A stretch of 64,000 bases of DNA from Poecilobothrus nobilitatus (lineage: Eukaryota; Arthropoda; Insecta; Diptera; Dolichopodidae), in contig OX352774.1 in assembly GCA_947095535.1 (NCBI GenBank), positions 3,472,001 through 3,536,000 on the forward strand. Reading direction: 5' to 3'. The position numbers and the translations under genes are program-made. The notes beneath the pieces are model-generated. The model did no database searches. It saw nothing but the letters and a program-made list of their open reading frames with translations, and was not told the DNA's origin. Below, piece by piece: positions 21,471 to 33,999 of the stretch; within the stretch, counting starts at the first letter, position 1, and every line of letters begins with the position of its first letter.

Positions 21471-21626
21471 TATTTCTTTGCAAATTTTTAGTCCTTTTCC
21501 ATTTAAAACTAAGTTTTGAATAAAAAAATTCATGAATCATTTTTAGTAATCCACGTTTAGAAGTTGATTAGCATTTCCTCTTATTATTTAAAAAATATTA
21601 TTAATGAAAAATTAATTAACAGAAAT

Positions 21627-21691
21627 CTGACCAATGGTGTAGTGCGTAATTTGCTAGCCTTTTACGCGAAAAGACTTCAAACCGCGGTCAG
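21627..21691 (+). mobile_element. tRNA-like SINE head with closed acceptor-type stem
   Basis: CTGACC (21627-21632) pairs with GGTCAG (21686-21691). Between them lie an A-box-like ATGGTGTAGTGCGTAATT and a B-box-like GACTTCAAACC. The 65-nt span has the size and layout of a tRNA-derived head. It is not a functional tRNA: the arms are incomplete and there is no proper anticodon stem. Where the SINE body ends is unclear; a GGGCAAGGGGACGGAGGA segment near 21899 may belong to it. Confidence 0.55.
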
Positions 21692-22000
21692 TTCAAAATA
21701 TTCGATAAAATAAACAACAAAAACAAATACCAAAAATAAAAACACAATTTAGAAAGTGAAGGAGTTTATGTTAATTTTAGATAACCAAGATGAATATTGC
21801 TAATGGAGCTCGTTTCATAAAGATTTAATTGCTTGCCTATTCAAATAACCAGTAAATATTCCCTAGTAATACACACTCATCACTATTCTAACATTTTTGG
21901 GCAAGGGGACGGAGGATTTTATACAAAAACTAAAACACAAATCCAATTTTAAACTAAAAATAAATGTGTATTGTACATAAGCCTAGAACAAAACTATAAA

Positions 22001-22480
22001 ACTAATGAGCTCATTAATGAGTTTTGAATTTACTCATGCAACGGCTCATTGGTGAATTTACTCATTGACGGTTGGTAAATTTTATTTTTGTTTGTTATGT
22101 TTATTATAAGTTTTTCTGAAGCACATTTTAAGCAGATTAGAGAAGTGATGAGTCACTTAATAAGTATTTTATTAAACTTATGCGATCACTATTTCTACTG
22201 AATACTGATTGATTATTGGAATCTGTTGAATTATTTGACCTCGTATACTTTTCGTAATAATTTCGTATGCACCGCTAATTATTATTTTTGTAAAAAAAAT
22301 TTGTAACTTTTATTGCATTTCAATTATGAGGATGAAATAAGTATAAAATTGAATTTATCTTCACAACTTGTCAAACGAATTTTATTTATTTAATTTTTAC
22401 TTTAAAAGGTTCTTAACAATTTAAAAGTAAATTTTAGATGGAAATTATTTAAGGAAAATTATTTTTATATTATTTCTTAT
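22001..22480. repeat. CTCATT-rich palindromic block, left flank of a SINE
   Basis: TAATGAGCTCATTA (22004-22017) is a perfect 14-bp palindrome. It is followed by TTTACTCATGCAACGGCTCA and TTTACTCATTGACGG. The same words (ACTCAT, GCTCATT) recur at 23030-23290 on the far side of the SINE, where GATGAGCTCATC is another palindrome. This suggests one older element into which the SINE jumped. Confidence 0.5.
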
Positions 22481-22486
22481 TAATTA

Positions 22487-22862
22487 TGTCTAGCCAGTGT
22501 AGATGTTAAGACACCGTCCTTCCATACGAAAGGTATCGGATTCAAACCCTGTCTGTGTCATATAAATTAATAAAAAATAAAGATTTTTCTTATAATTTGT
22601 AATTAGTAGAGTATGATTAAATTAAAAATAAGTATAGTCCTATAAATTATAATTAATATCATATTGTAATTAATCTTTGTACATATAAAGTAATTGATGG
22701 CGTAGAAATAAAAGAGACATCTCATAATCTTGTACAATAGCTGCAGCTAAGTAAACGGCTCAGTGAAATTAATGATTCACGAAACTGAAGCTTAGTCAAA
22801 TATGAATAAAAATGACTTAGAGAATGCCTAATGCTCCTTATAGGAGTGGTATGGAAAAAATT
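22487..22862 (+). mobile_element. tRNA-derived SINE (type B), near full length
   Basis: The head carries an A-box region TAGATGTTAAGACACCGTCC (22499-22518) and a B box GGATTCAAACC (22538-22548). The body has TTGATGGCGTAGAAATAAAA, TCTTGTACAATAGCTGCAGC and TGAAGCTTAGTCAAATATGA, and the end reads GGAGTGGTATGGAAAAAA. It matches 8735-9106 (minus) in order and length. The ATTAAT near both flanks could be a short target-site duplication, but A/T-richness makes that weak. Confidence 0.83.
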
Positions 22863-23029
22863 AATGAATAAGTTGATATGAATTCTGAAAATCAGTACTT
22901 GTTTTTTATTATTTCTTTAATAGAAATTTATTTAACTTAAATTAATTGTTTTGATTTAAAAAAAAATTGCACCTATTATATTTTTAATTTTTATTTAGAA
23001 TTTTTATTTTTATTTTAGTACTCAATTGA

Positions 23030-23290
23030 TGACTGGAGTGCATAATATCTATATTCACTCATTGATTAGTTCATTAATTTTTTTGTCAATATATTACTGA
23101 TGATTTTAGTACACAGCTCATTAATGGATCGTAGTACATACAATCAGCAATCACTCATACAATCGCTCATTATAAACAACAGAAGTACATAAATGAGTTT
23201 AGTCCCGCCGCTAGAATGAAATGCATTACTACATTCATCTAATCGCTCATGATGAGCTCATCGATGAACTCAATATGAGTTTGCTACTAG
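23030..23290. repeat. CTCATT-rich palindromic block, right flank of a SINE
   Basis: It contains ACTCATTGATTAGTTCATTA, CAGCTCATTAATGGATCG, ATCACTCATACAATCGCTCA and the palindrome GATGAGCTCATC with CATGATGAG beside it. The word density matches the block at 22001-22075. It ends with ACTCAATATGAGTTTG. Confidence 0.5.
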
Positions 23291-23774
23291 GATTTTAACA
23301 ATTTAGTGAAAATTCGGTAATTTTTCTATTTTCCTTCTTGGTTTAACCAAAATAATGATAAATTTCACTTATTCTTAATAATACTTATTTCACAAACTCT
23401 ACATTGTTGAATGCTGATGTTGCTCTTAAATTCATACTTGACGAATTTCTAATTTTATTTTTATTTCAAAATACTCCACTAAGCTAAGAACAACATTATG
23501 AATTAATATAAAGGATTACAGGCGATGAATAGAGTATTTGAAGAGAGTATTTGAAGAAAACTGAAGAGAAATAAAACAGAAGAAGAGAAACGGAAGACTA
23601 ATGGGACAAAACTTATTGTTGCAATTATTATTGAACGCTTGACTACAAAAATTTCTAATATAATGTAATACATCAAAAACTTACTTCAATTGAAGATTGA
23701 TTTTAGAAGAGAATCAAACCAAAGATTTAATATATTAATATTCAGCTGTTACCTTGGATATTAAAACTAAGAAA

Positions 23775-24200
23775 AATTAGGCAGAATCTAAAACAAAAGA
23801 TTTTTAAAGGCCAGATTTTTGAAAGGAATATAAAAATTTAGAATATTGCAACCTGCAAAAAAATTGGAATATTTTATATAAGAAAAAATTTTCAAAAATC
23901 AATAGACTCTTTCTTCAAATTTATGCTGTCAACAACTTTATATAATTAAGAAACGTGTTGACTCATGCAAATTTATAATGATAAAGCTTTTATTCAACTT
24001 TGATTTTATTTGAACTTTGGAACAATTTGTACGGATGCCTAAGTAACAGCTATCTAAAAATATCAAAATTTTAACTTTTGACCTCTACTAGTTCTTAAAC
24101 AGAGGCAGGTACATATATAAAAAAATGATCAAAATTTTTTCAAAATATCTCTTATTTCTCTTAAAATTTCATACCGTCATACCGTTATAAGATTAATAAC
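23775..24200 (-). repeat. Family A dispersed repeat, copy G, diverged fragment
   Basis: GGCAGAATCTAAAACAAAAG begins it. Later come AACGTGTTGACTCATGCAAA, ATTTGTACGGATGCCTAAGT, TAGTTCTTAAACAGAGGCAG and TAAAATTTCATACCGTCATA, all in family order. The left half of the element is absent. Confidence 0.7.
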
Positions 24201-26400
24201 TTACACTAATCCTCAATAATCCTCAGTTTATCTCGTTTGAATGACATAATTTTTATACTAACGCGTCTTTTGTAAAAAATGTTTTTCTTGTTTCAACGTC
24301 TTTATTGATATTCGCCATAAGATGACTTAATGGGTCAAATGTATAAAACTGAGCTTGAAATCAAAAATTACTTTTTCAAACAAAATGACGATTTCAAGCG
24401 TAGTTTTTGTTTGAAAAATGAGTGAAATTGCTATTGATCGCAAGTAAAACTAAGTTCTTAATTTAAGGTAAAATTCTTTTATTTAATCAAAATAAATATC
24501 AAAAATCCACCTAAGAAGAATGCCCTGAATTATTTTAATATTTCGGAACTAGGACTCTAGCAAAAAAAAAGGCATATATTCAATAAGGGCTGGTTAAAAT
24601 GAATTATAGTTCTGTTCAAAGGAAATTTTTATTGAAAATTTCACGTTAAACAAATGAACTTTAAATATAAGTATAAAAAATAAAAAAAAAACTGTTTTAA
24701 GACTAATTTTTAATGAAAATAAACATCATTCGATTTAAAATACTGTCAATATGTTTTCATTTAACATTTTTTTTTTGTTTTTCGTTTTCCTATAGAAATT
24801 TTAAACAAATTGAAATTGTTAGAAATTTCCAATCATTGCGAAATTCTTGTTTTTCTTTTACACAAAAAAAAAAAAATTAAATGAAGTTTTGACGTTTTTG
24901 ACACTTTTACACAAATATCAAAAACAAAAAAAAAAAAATTGTAATTTTCTCTTCAGGAAAAAAAAAATTAAAAATTGTCGTCAAGTTTTTCTCCCTTTTT
25001 TGTATTTTTTGAAAATAAGATTTGATTTTTTTCCCACATTTTTATTTTCAATATTGTACAAAAAAAAAAAAAAAAAAACAGCATCCAGCAACAATAAATA
25101 ATCAAAAAAAAATTAAAATAACCAAAAAATATAATAAAAAAATAGATATAAGTATATATATATATATATATGTTTAATATGTATTTTCAATTTATTTTGT
25201 GAAACTTAAATTGCAGCTGAGTTCTCCTGAACACCACCACTCTTATATTGGAAAAAATATCTACCAAACACCATTCGTTATAGACAAATTGCATGACAAT
25301 GATAAATGTTGAATAAATGTTGAAGTTAAGTATTTTTCATCAGTTACTTACACACATACTTACAAACATACAAAGTTAGAATAAAAAGTATATATATAAC
25401 ACCATAAATGCAAAAAAAAAAAAAAAAAAAAATCCAATTCCTTTTCTTTCTGTTCCTAAATTTAAGCTTGACATTTTCCTTAACTTTTCCATGTTTTTTT
25501 CGGTTTTATTTTTGTCTTATATAAAATTTAAAAACACATGTGTTCAAAAAATCCTTTACTTTCAATTTAATTTTTTTTTTTTTTCTCCTTCTTTAATAGA
25601 ATTCCTAGATTTTCCCTATCTTGTTCTTGTTTCTTTTTTTAAAAAATTCTGAAAAATGATTTTTTAAACATTTTTTTTGTAATCCTTTCTATATGTAAGC
25701 AGGACAATTTTCAAATAAAATTCTTACAAAAAAAAAAAAAAATATATAAAATAAATTATAAATAAAATAAAAAAAAAAAAATAAAAAAAAAATGGTAAAT
25801 CCTGAATTTAACAAAAATTATAATTCAGTTTATCAGGGATTTTGCGAACATATCATTTTCATTTGATTTGAATGAATGAGAAATTGAATTAAAGTGGCTT
25901 TTTTTAGGAAAAAAAATTTTCTTTTCTTTTTTTTCTTGGTTCTTTAACAAGGGATTGTACAGTTTGTTGCACAATTTAATAACGATTATTGTATATTTTG
26001 AAGTAAAATAGCATTTTTTATTTAAAAATGCATATATGCTGATTATAATTCTAAATTGAATTATTTAGCAAAAAAATTTTTTTTTTTTTTTCTAAATAAA
26101 ACACATTTTATATTTTTGAGAAAGAAAATTTATGTAAAGAAAAATTCTATTACAAATAAATGCACTATTTGAATTCAAGCGAATAAATTAATTTATATTA
26201 AACTTATAACTAAACAAAAATATATCTACATATTTAAGTTTTGCATTAGATATTTTTTTTTTTAAATGTTACGCTTTTGAGCTCGCAATTAAATATGACT
26301 TTGGGAAGAGCCGACTTTTGATTTTGAGTTTTTAACATTTTAATAAAAATTAAAATGGTGTTTCTTTTATTATATTTAATTTTCTTGTAATTTCTTTTTG
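24201..26400. other. A/T homopolymer-rich region, no gene
   Basis: Many A runs (24863-24874, 25061-25078, 25412-25431, 25726-25742) and a TA run at 25153-25171. An 84-codon frame at 24847 is mostly Lys and Phe from such runs and is not credible. A 10-bp perfect stem (GCTTGAAATC at 24353, GATTTCAAGC at 24390) is present. Nothing else stands out. Confidence 0.6.
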
Positions 26401-26407
26401 ATACTCT

Positions 26408-27208
26408 TTTTAGCACATTTAGTTTCTTACTGTCCGTCCGTCCGTCTATCTGTCTTTTCTATCTGTTTACAAAACTTCTACACCATTAAAGATAGAGTAA
26501 AGCAATTTTAACCATGGTTAGAATTCATAAAAAATTAATATTGTAGAACAATTTTTTTATGTAGCCCCGTCCATTAAAGAGCTAAATCAAATAGTCGCTC
26601 AAACTTTTAAAAAGCCCTATTTTAAAATGTGTATATTTCAGGATCTGCTTAATATTTTTTTAAACTAAAAATGCTAAACATCAGAATTATTTTTTTGCTT
26701 AATAAATCAATATCAAAATTAAATAATTTTAGTATTTAAATTTACCGTTATGTGAAAACAAAATTTTGCAATATTTTTTACTTCCTTCACAGCTCCAAAA
26801 TGGTTCCTTGTTAGTTAGAACCTTGGAAATTTTAGATAAAAAATATCATACAAAATTAGTATAAGTTGCATTAAAAATTTGTTTTGTACCAATTTTTGTT
26901 TGTTGCAGAACTATTAGGAAAAAACCAGAGAAAATTTACTATTTCTAGATATCTGTAACTTAGACAGCTGTTGAAAATTTTTCAAGATAAAATGTAAAAA
27001 TTAAATCTGTAACATTATAGACTTTTACATTAGTAAACAGCTTCCCGTCACTATACAACTAAATAAAGTGTTTCTTGACTTTTCACAATTTTTCTGATAT
27101 AATATGAGAATCTAAGAAAACTTAGAAATTTTTGGTGCAAGACGCAGGTTTTGAAAAATGTGCACCTTTAAAAACCTATTGTTTACATTCTGCCTTATTT
27201 AAAATTTT
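26408..27208 (+). repeat. Family A dispersed repeat, copy H
   Basis: It starts with CTTTTTAGCACATTTAG, has GTCCGTCCGTCCGTCTATCT at 26431-26450 and AAAACTTCTACACCATTAAA. It continues with TTTACCGTTATGTGAAAACA near 26740 and the TCTGTAACTTAGACAGCTG block. It ends with AATGTGCACCTTTAAAAACC and TGTTTACATTCTGCCTTA. It is nearly full length and moderately diverged. Confidence 0.85.
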
Positions 27209-30200
27209 CTTTCAAGTTATATTTTATACAGAGTATATTTTAAAGTCTCAATAATATCATGGTAGTAGCACTATTTTTAGATAATGTATCATCCCAATTA
27301 TAACTATAAGGTATTATTACTAACTAAAATTTTCAGCGAATACGGAATCAGTCAAAATAAAACCATTTATTTGAGAAATTAAAATTTTAAAATACCAATT
27401 CTAAATTTATTATAAATTTCTTTAAAATAAAAAACAAGATATTTAACTGAACCTAGAGCTAATGAAAATATTTAAATATCATTTCTTTATTCAATTACAT
27501 AAATTGAATTCAATATTAATTTAAATAAAAAGTATTTTCAATAATTTTATAATTCTTTCATAACCTCACTAAAAATCCGGTATCACTTTGATTCCATATA
27601 ATTATTATATTTTATCACATATTTTATATATATATATATATATTTTTATTCTTGTCTTATTCTTTATTAAAAATTTTTGTTGGTATCCATTAGATTTTAC
27701 TTAAAAGAGAAATTTTCTTCTCATCGATTTTTTTTTTTTTAATATTAAAAGTATGTCTTCATTAAATAATCAACTCAATTAAAGGTAAAAGATAATAATA
27801 ATAGATTATAGTATTATCTATATTCATTTCCGATTTCTTATTTCAATCTTTTTTTCTTTTTCTAATAAATTTTCTTAAAAAGCAAATATAAGAATAGAGA
27901 AAAACAAAAAAAAAAAAGCAAAACAAAAAAAAAAGAGTAGAATTTCAAAATCCTTTTAATTTTACCCTCGTTTCTATTTCCAAAACAAAAAAAACATATT
28001 CCAACTATAAAATTTTTGATCTAAATATTTAGAACATTATTTCAAAGTTTTACTTTTCAATCCAATTCTTATATATATATATACCTATACATTTTTATAT
28101 TAGTATATTATATACAATATACATTTATATTTACAGATTAGTTATTTATTTGTGAAGAAATAAATTCAATGCGGTAACATCAATCTATTCTATTTTCAAC
28201 CAAAAATTATAATACCAATTCCGATCAAATTTCCTAGATTTACATTTTACTTATTTCAAAAAAAAAACAACAAAAAAAAAAACAAAAAAAATAAAAGAAA
28301 AGAATAGAAAAACTAAAAGATAAAAAAAAAAAACAAGTAAAATAAAATGGAATTTGAATCCTTAAAAATAATTTTCAAAAATTTTAAGACTTTATTTCAA
28401 AATATTCTAAATAAAAACAAAAAACTTATTTTAGTTTTACTTATTTAATAATATACAATATTCTGGAAACATAAACAAACATCCATATATACATATAATA
28501 TATATTTATACAATTAATATACACATATACATAAGTATATTAAAATAAAGTACATAAACATTTCATCCCTAATTAATTTTTCCCTAAAGAGTATTTTAAA
28601 GTTTTTCTCTTAAAAAATTTTTTTTTGTGCTATGTTTTTGTTTTTGTTTTTTTTTTTTCCTATAATATTTGACACTAATACAATTGCAAGTGATTGAAAA
28701 TTTTTTTTTTTCTAATCCTTAAGAATAACTTTCGTGGTAAGGAAAATTATATTAAAGTTTTCCGTCGCCAACAGGGTATCAATAAATTTTCTTTAGCCTT
28801 AGATTATAAAAAAATGAAAACAAAAAAAAAGAAAAACAAAAAATAACAAAAATAAAAATTATATACGCCTAATAATTCTTAGAAACTTATTAGATGAAAC
28901 GAGAGGTTCAAGAACATTTTAAAAAAATATATTTCATCGAATAAATAAAATTTTACCAATAAAAAATTACCTTTTTTTTTTTTTGGTATTTGTTCTTAAA
29001 ATAATTTTTTTTAGTATAGATAATGAAGAAAAGAAATTCTAAACCTAAACCAATACATTTTCAAAAAAAAAATTAGAGTTTTTCTTTTATATAAAAAAAA
29101 AGATTGAAAGGAAATAAATTAAAATTTCGTAATTTTTTTATACTATACTGTACATAATATGTTTTGACAAGTTTTTCCCCACCATCTTTTAGAGAACATG
29201 TAATCGTTATAGTTATAGTTATATAGAAATTAAAATATACAATCAACGGTATCTTGTAGTAAAAAATTAAAAATACTTTAGATAGTTTAAAATAGACAAA
29301 ATTTATATAATTTTAAGATTTTTTTTTTTTTTTTTCGTATTTGACCATATAATTATTGAGAAAACTAAAAATTTTTCAGTATTAAAATAAATTTTCCATT
29401 CGGAAAACTTAAAGACTAATTCAGTTTTAGATTTTTCATTTTGTTAATTTCTGATTATTTTAAAAAATTTCATTCTGAATCTTTGAAATTATAGTCTGGT
29501 GTTAAAATTTATTTTGTGTCAGCTAAATATCTTTAAATATTTTTTGGTGGTTTTATTGTTTTATAGAAAAATCAAATATTCTATCATATATATTCGCTAA
29601 ATTGTTTTGAACCTTAATTGAATATCTTTAAAACAAATCCTGGATATTATGTTTAAAAACTTACAATTCGAAAATATTTAAAGATTATAAATAAATGTTA
29701 AGAAGAGAGCGTAATCCCAATATATCATAATATGCGTTTATATTTTTTTCTTTCACTGAAAATTGAAGTTGATGATATTATAGCTTTTAAAACAGGTCAA
29801 ATGAAATAAGTTTTATACCATCCTTCCCCTCTCAACCGCTTTATATTAATTACGAAATCCGATAAAGAAATTAACCGAATCAGCGAAGCTTGAGAAATTT
29901 ATAGTTTGTTTTTATAAAATATCTTTACCTTTCATTTTAAAATCAAGATTCCAGTTATAAGTTTCTGTTCAATTATTTGATTTTATTAAAGGTAAGTGCA
30001 ATTTAAGTGTACAACGACGACATAAATAAATAGATTGTTCTTTTTCGAAAAATCATTGAAAAAATAAAGATAAATTTTTGGAACTTTTAAAACTTGTAAA
30101 AAAAAAAAAAAATTGCCAAATTTTTAAAATATATTTTTTTTTTTTTTCTGTATACATATTTAAGAAAATTTATTATTATAATTTTTTTCCCTCAATTCTC

Positions 30201-31105
30201 GCCCCACCCTCATTCAACCACTGAAACAAAAAAAATAAATAAGTAACATTGTGTGACGGGATTAATATTCAATATTAACAGAAAACTTTTTTTCACTCAG
30301 ACTTAATATAAAACGATAAATTCCAGCGTATCTTAAAATATTTTGCGGTTCAGTATATTGAAAATTTAACATAAAAAAAAAAAAAAAAAATAAAAAAATA
30401 AAAAAATTTAAAAATTAAGTAAAAATATAAATAAAAAAGTTTTTTAAATATGTCCTGAAGGTCCTACCAAAACCAAAAATTTCTAAAATAGAAAATGTCT
30501 TTAATGAAAAAAAAAAAAAATAAAATAAAAACGATAAAACAATATTTTGAAGATAATTTTAAAAAAAAAAAAAACTTTCGTTATTTTTGGAGGGTGTTTA
30601 AACATCTCTAATGCATGCATGAGACAAAGTTTCAAATATATTTTAAGCACTCAATTTTTACTCTATCAAAGAACAGAACAAAAAATGAATAGTTTTAAGT
30701 GGATTTGGACATAATTCTGCACAACAAAAACAAAAAAAAAAATTAATTTTCATATATTTCGATAAGTTTTTACCATATAGTTTCGTATCAACAAAAACAT
30801 AAAAAATTGGCATATAATATATGAACATTTTCAATTATATCTGAAGCAAAAACTTGATCTAAAGTTGGCGAAGACATTGAAATAAATGCATAATAATATC
30901 TGCATCAAACTAATTCAACTAATTCATTTATTTCTTCAATTTTCTTTTTTTTTTTTGTGATGTGATATTTAGAATAATTTTAAAATATGCTAAAGTTGTT
31001 TACCATTATACAAAATTATATAAAACACTTAAACACACAAGAAACAATACATAGTATAGTATCTATAGTACTATTCTTAATAAGTACCCAATTGAACAAT
31101 ATAAT
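27209..31105. other. Long AT-rich stretch, no gene
   Basis: Nearly 4 kb of A/T-rich DNA with homopolymer runs (28260-28335, 28980, 29315, 30370-30410) and a TA run at 27625-27643. No open frame, RNA gene or transposon end could be recognised. Confidence 0.6.
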
Positions 31106-31110
31106 AAAAG

Positions 31111-31150
31111 AAGTCAATATGTAAAACCAAAGCTTTTTAAAAGAGCAGTT
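31111..31150 (-). repeat. Family A terminal fragment (copy K)
   Basis: GTCAATATGTAAAACCAAAG then CTTTTTAAAAGAGCA resembles the family's reversed right end (AGAATGTAAACCAACGG, TTTTTAAAAGCGCA). Nothing further of the element can be followed. Confidence 0.5.
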
Positions 31151-32775
31151 GCAGTTCAGAAATCCAATCTGTAACAAAATTTTAACTCAAAAAAAGATAG
31201 AGAAAGGTGTCCACAATGGGAAACTATGAAAGTTATACAATCCACAGTGAAAAACTATATGAAAATAATACATACACAAAACAAAAAAACATTAAACCTC
31301 TTGAAACTGACGAAAAACTAATACAGAATAAAGAATGGTTTAATCACTGGATATACAGAGGAAAATGAATATGTTCTAACAATAGGTGTAATAATTTCGA
31401 ATGCTTGTAAATCATCGGAGTCAAAAGAGAAAATCTGGAACACTTAGATGTTATTAACGGTTAACTAATCAGCCGTGTAAATCAACGAAATGGAAACCCT
31501 GTAATGGAATAGTTTTAAATCTTCACAAACTCTATACCTGTGAATAATACAAACAGACGACTATTTTAATATCAATCATATTTGATCATAAAGGATTATG
31601 AGATTTAATGATTTTCGTTTCTAAAGACAACATTAAATTAATTTCAGAACACCTAATTCGAGACATCTAATATAATATATAGTATGGAAAACCAAAAAAA
31701 AAAAAAATACTGTGCCTAGACCATTCTGTCAGGCAGAATAATTCCATATATATATATAAACACATTATATACATTTTGTATAAGTATGAAACTTTCTCTA
31801 AGGTTTTTGTGTTTACTGTGTGGTATGTTAAGTATACAGTTTGATAACGGTAACATTATGTAAAACTTGTTATATTAAACATACGGAGTCGGCGTCGGTA
31901 TTGATTTTAGAGTTTTTAGTTAAACAATTTCGTTCATACTTAACGGATATTTGAAAATTTGAATTGGACTCATTTCACTCATTATTAAATTACAATAAAA
32001 ATAAGAAATTTTAATTTAATAAAAAAACAAAAAAAAACTTTTAATAAAAATCAATTAAAATTTTAATTATTTTATCATCGTCAATTTAATTGATAAAATG
32101 CTTAAAAGAATCTCTTTCATCTCATAAATTCACTCATTATTTTACCAATTTCCATTTCCAAAAGCATAAAAAAAAAAAAAAAAATATATTATAACTTAAA
32201 ACCTTATTTTTTTTTTTAAACATTTTTCATATTTCCGAAGGCATTTTCACCTCACACATTCATTTTATTTTTTTTTTTTTTTTATTTACCAACAAAGTAT
32301 TCCTGAACACCTCCACACTTAATTACATGCTGTTAAAACAATATAATAAATGTGTTAAAAGTACCAAAAATATCTCACACCAGCAATTTGACGCCAAATA
32401 ACATATCAAATTTTATATAAAAAGAAAAAAAATAATAAAAACAAAAGGAAATGAAAATAAATCAGGAAAGGGCATCATCAGGTGCCAAAGTTTTATGAAT
32501 TAATTAAAAATTATAATTTTAAAATTTTCTTTCAACCCATACAAAAATGTTACAAGCTATAGCAGAATCTTATCCCGAGGCATAAAATAATTATTTCGTA
32601 TATAGTTGTTTAATTAATCGGACGGATGACACTCATATGTGAATTACGTATGTATGTATGTGTTGAATTTTATTGGAATAATAATTTTTATTGCGAAAAT
32701 TTACATGCGAAATCATTGAATTTTTTTTACTTTTGTATAAAAAGAGTTTAAAAATATTATCTTTTTATAATACTT
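31151..32775. other. AT-rich region, nothing recognised
   Basis: A small imperfect 34-bp duplication is visible at 31205-31270 (CACAATGGGAAACTATG and CACAGTGAAAAACTATAT). The rest is A/T-rich with A runs near 31692 and 32167 and T runs near 32200 and 32270. Confidence 0.5.
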
Positions 32776-32899
32776 TTGGAGTAACATTCATTTATCTCGA
32801 AGCAAAGACGAACCAGTATAGCAAGAACTCAGAAATAAAGCTAAAATAGCAATTTTTGTAAATTCGGATTTTTGCCGTTGTGAAGGTGAATAATGTCCT

Positions 32900-33015
32900 A
32901 GGTAATAACGCCGAATCGGCTTTAATTCCCTTCCGATGAAAAATAAAGCCGAACTTGTGAAAATTTAACTTTAAAAAGAAAATAAAAGTCGAATCGGCCT
33001 TATTTCCGTTTTCCA
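32900..33015. repeat. Short duplication around a GCCGAATCGGC palindrome
   Basis: GCCGAATCGGCTTTAATTCC at 32910 is echoed 79 bp later by GTCGAATCGGCCTTATTTCC at 32989, and AAAGCCGAAC lies between at 32946. GCCGAATCGGC is an odd-length perfect palindrome. The G+C content is well above the surroundings. An 87-codon minus frame (32792-33055) spans it but resembles no known protein. Confidence 0.6.
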
Positions 33016-33059
33016 AATACGTCGTATTTTCATTTGGTATAAATATCAGTAGCATATAA

Positions 33060-33770
33060 GGGATCTGCGAAAAAAAAATTTGTGAAATTAGAAGGAATTT
33101 TACAGTTTGTTACAAAATCAGGGTTTTAATAATTTATTTAGAGATATTTTGTCTTGATGGGATTTTAATGAACGATATTTTACTTTACAGAATTTTTCAG
33201 CTTTAGTTACTTTTCAAAACGGAAATTAGACCAAATTCAAAAAACTGCAATTTCAGCTTAATTACCACTCTAAAAATGAAAAAAAAAACAGTTTGGTCCT
33301 ATTTATTGTGGTATTATTTCAGGGCACCGATAAAAACAAAATTGTTCTTTATTAGATAAAACTGCTTATTTTATTTGAACAATCTTTATTTTATTATTTA
33401 AAAATATAAAAAACTATTTATTTTGAGCTAAAACCACTTAAGTCAGTCACGAAAAGTAATAGTTAGTACATTTTATCTAATCTTAAACGCTCGCACATGA
33501 GCAAAAAAATTAAACAAATTTTTCAAAAAACGGGAAAAAGTAATAACTTTTTGAAACATATTTTTCTAAATCAAAAGTTTAAGTGAAGCTTGTTTCGGTG
33601 TTTCTGAAAACACCACAGCACACGTTGTAGTACTTATATCATATTCAAAATCAATTATATTTTCAGTTTCTTTAGGGTGCTCAGATATCATGCAACTTTA
33701 AAAAGTGCTTAACTTGAGTTATTTGAATTATTTCTGCACTGATTATGTCTTTTACTATATAACACTTGGG
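33060..33770. other. AT-rich region, nothing recognised
   Basis: I see no gene or repeat. AAACACCACAGCACACGTTG near 33608 is less A/T-rich than its flanks but has no visible meaning. Confidence 0.45.
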
Positions 33771-33774
33771 TGTT

Positions 33775-33960
33775 TTTTATTTGTTTCCCAAGGGAGGTAG
33801 GAATCTTCCAAAGACACCAAGAATTTCCCCCTTGGTAGTGTCAGATTTTTACTGACTAAACCCACCTCCTCCTTTAGCCAATATAATGGGATGTAACCCT
33901 TACATGCGAATGCAGTATATTGGCTAGGGAGTAGGGATAAGAAAGAATAGGGAATGGATA
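33775..33960. repeat. Dispersed repeat with CCAAT stem-loop, copy 1
   Basis: This segment resembles 55945-56105 block by block: GGAGGTAGGAATCTTCCAAA against GATAGAGGTGTAAATCTTCA, and CACCAAGAATTTCCCCCTTG against AACAAGAAAACCTAAACTGC. It then contains TAGCCAATATA (33875-33885) pairing perfectly with TATATTGGCTA (33916-33926). The same stem is kept in the other copy. It is likely a short mobile element, class unknown. Confidence 0.65.
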
Positions 33961-33999
33961 CGGAAACATTGAATTGGGAGTGGGACTGTAAGGAAACAA

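Larger units (their letters stand above)
19976..21600. other. TA-rich region with microsatellites, no gene
   Basis: Dense TA dinucleotide runs (20313-20326, 20710-20730, 20816-20828) are mixed with A/T sequence. It includes a 16-bp palindrome at 20548 and a small minisatellite at 21392, listed separately. I see no gene. Confidence 0.6.

Noticed and set aside
22488..22560. Functional tRNA gene
   Set aside because: Only promoter boxes are kept, and a 300-bp body shared with 8735-9106 follows directly.
24847..25101. 84-codon frame as a gene
   Set aside because: It is built from A and T runs giving Lys and Phe, with no conserved motif.
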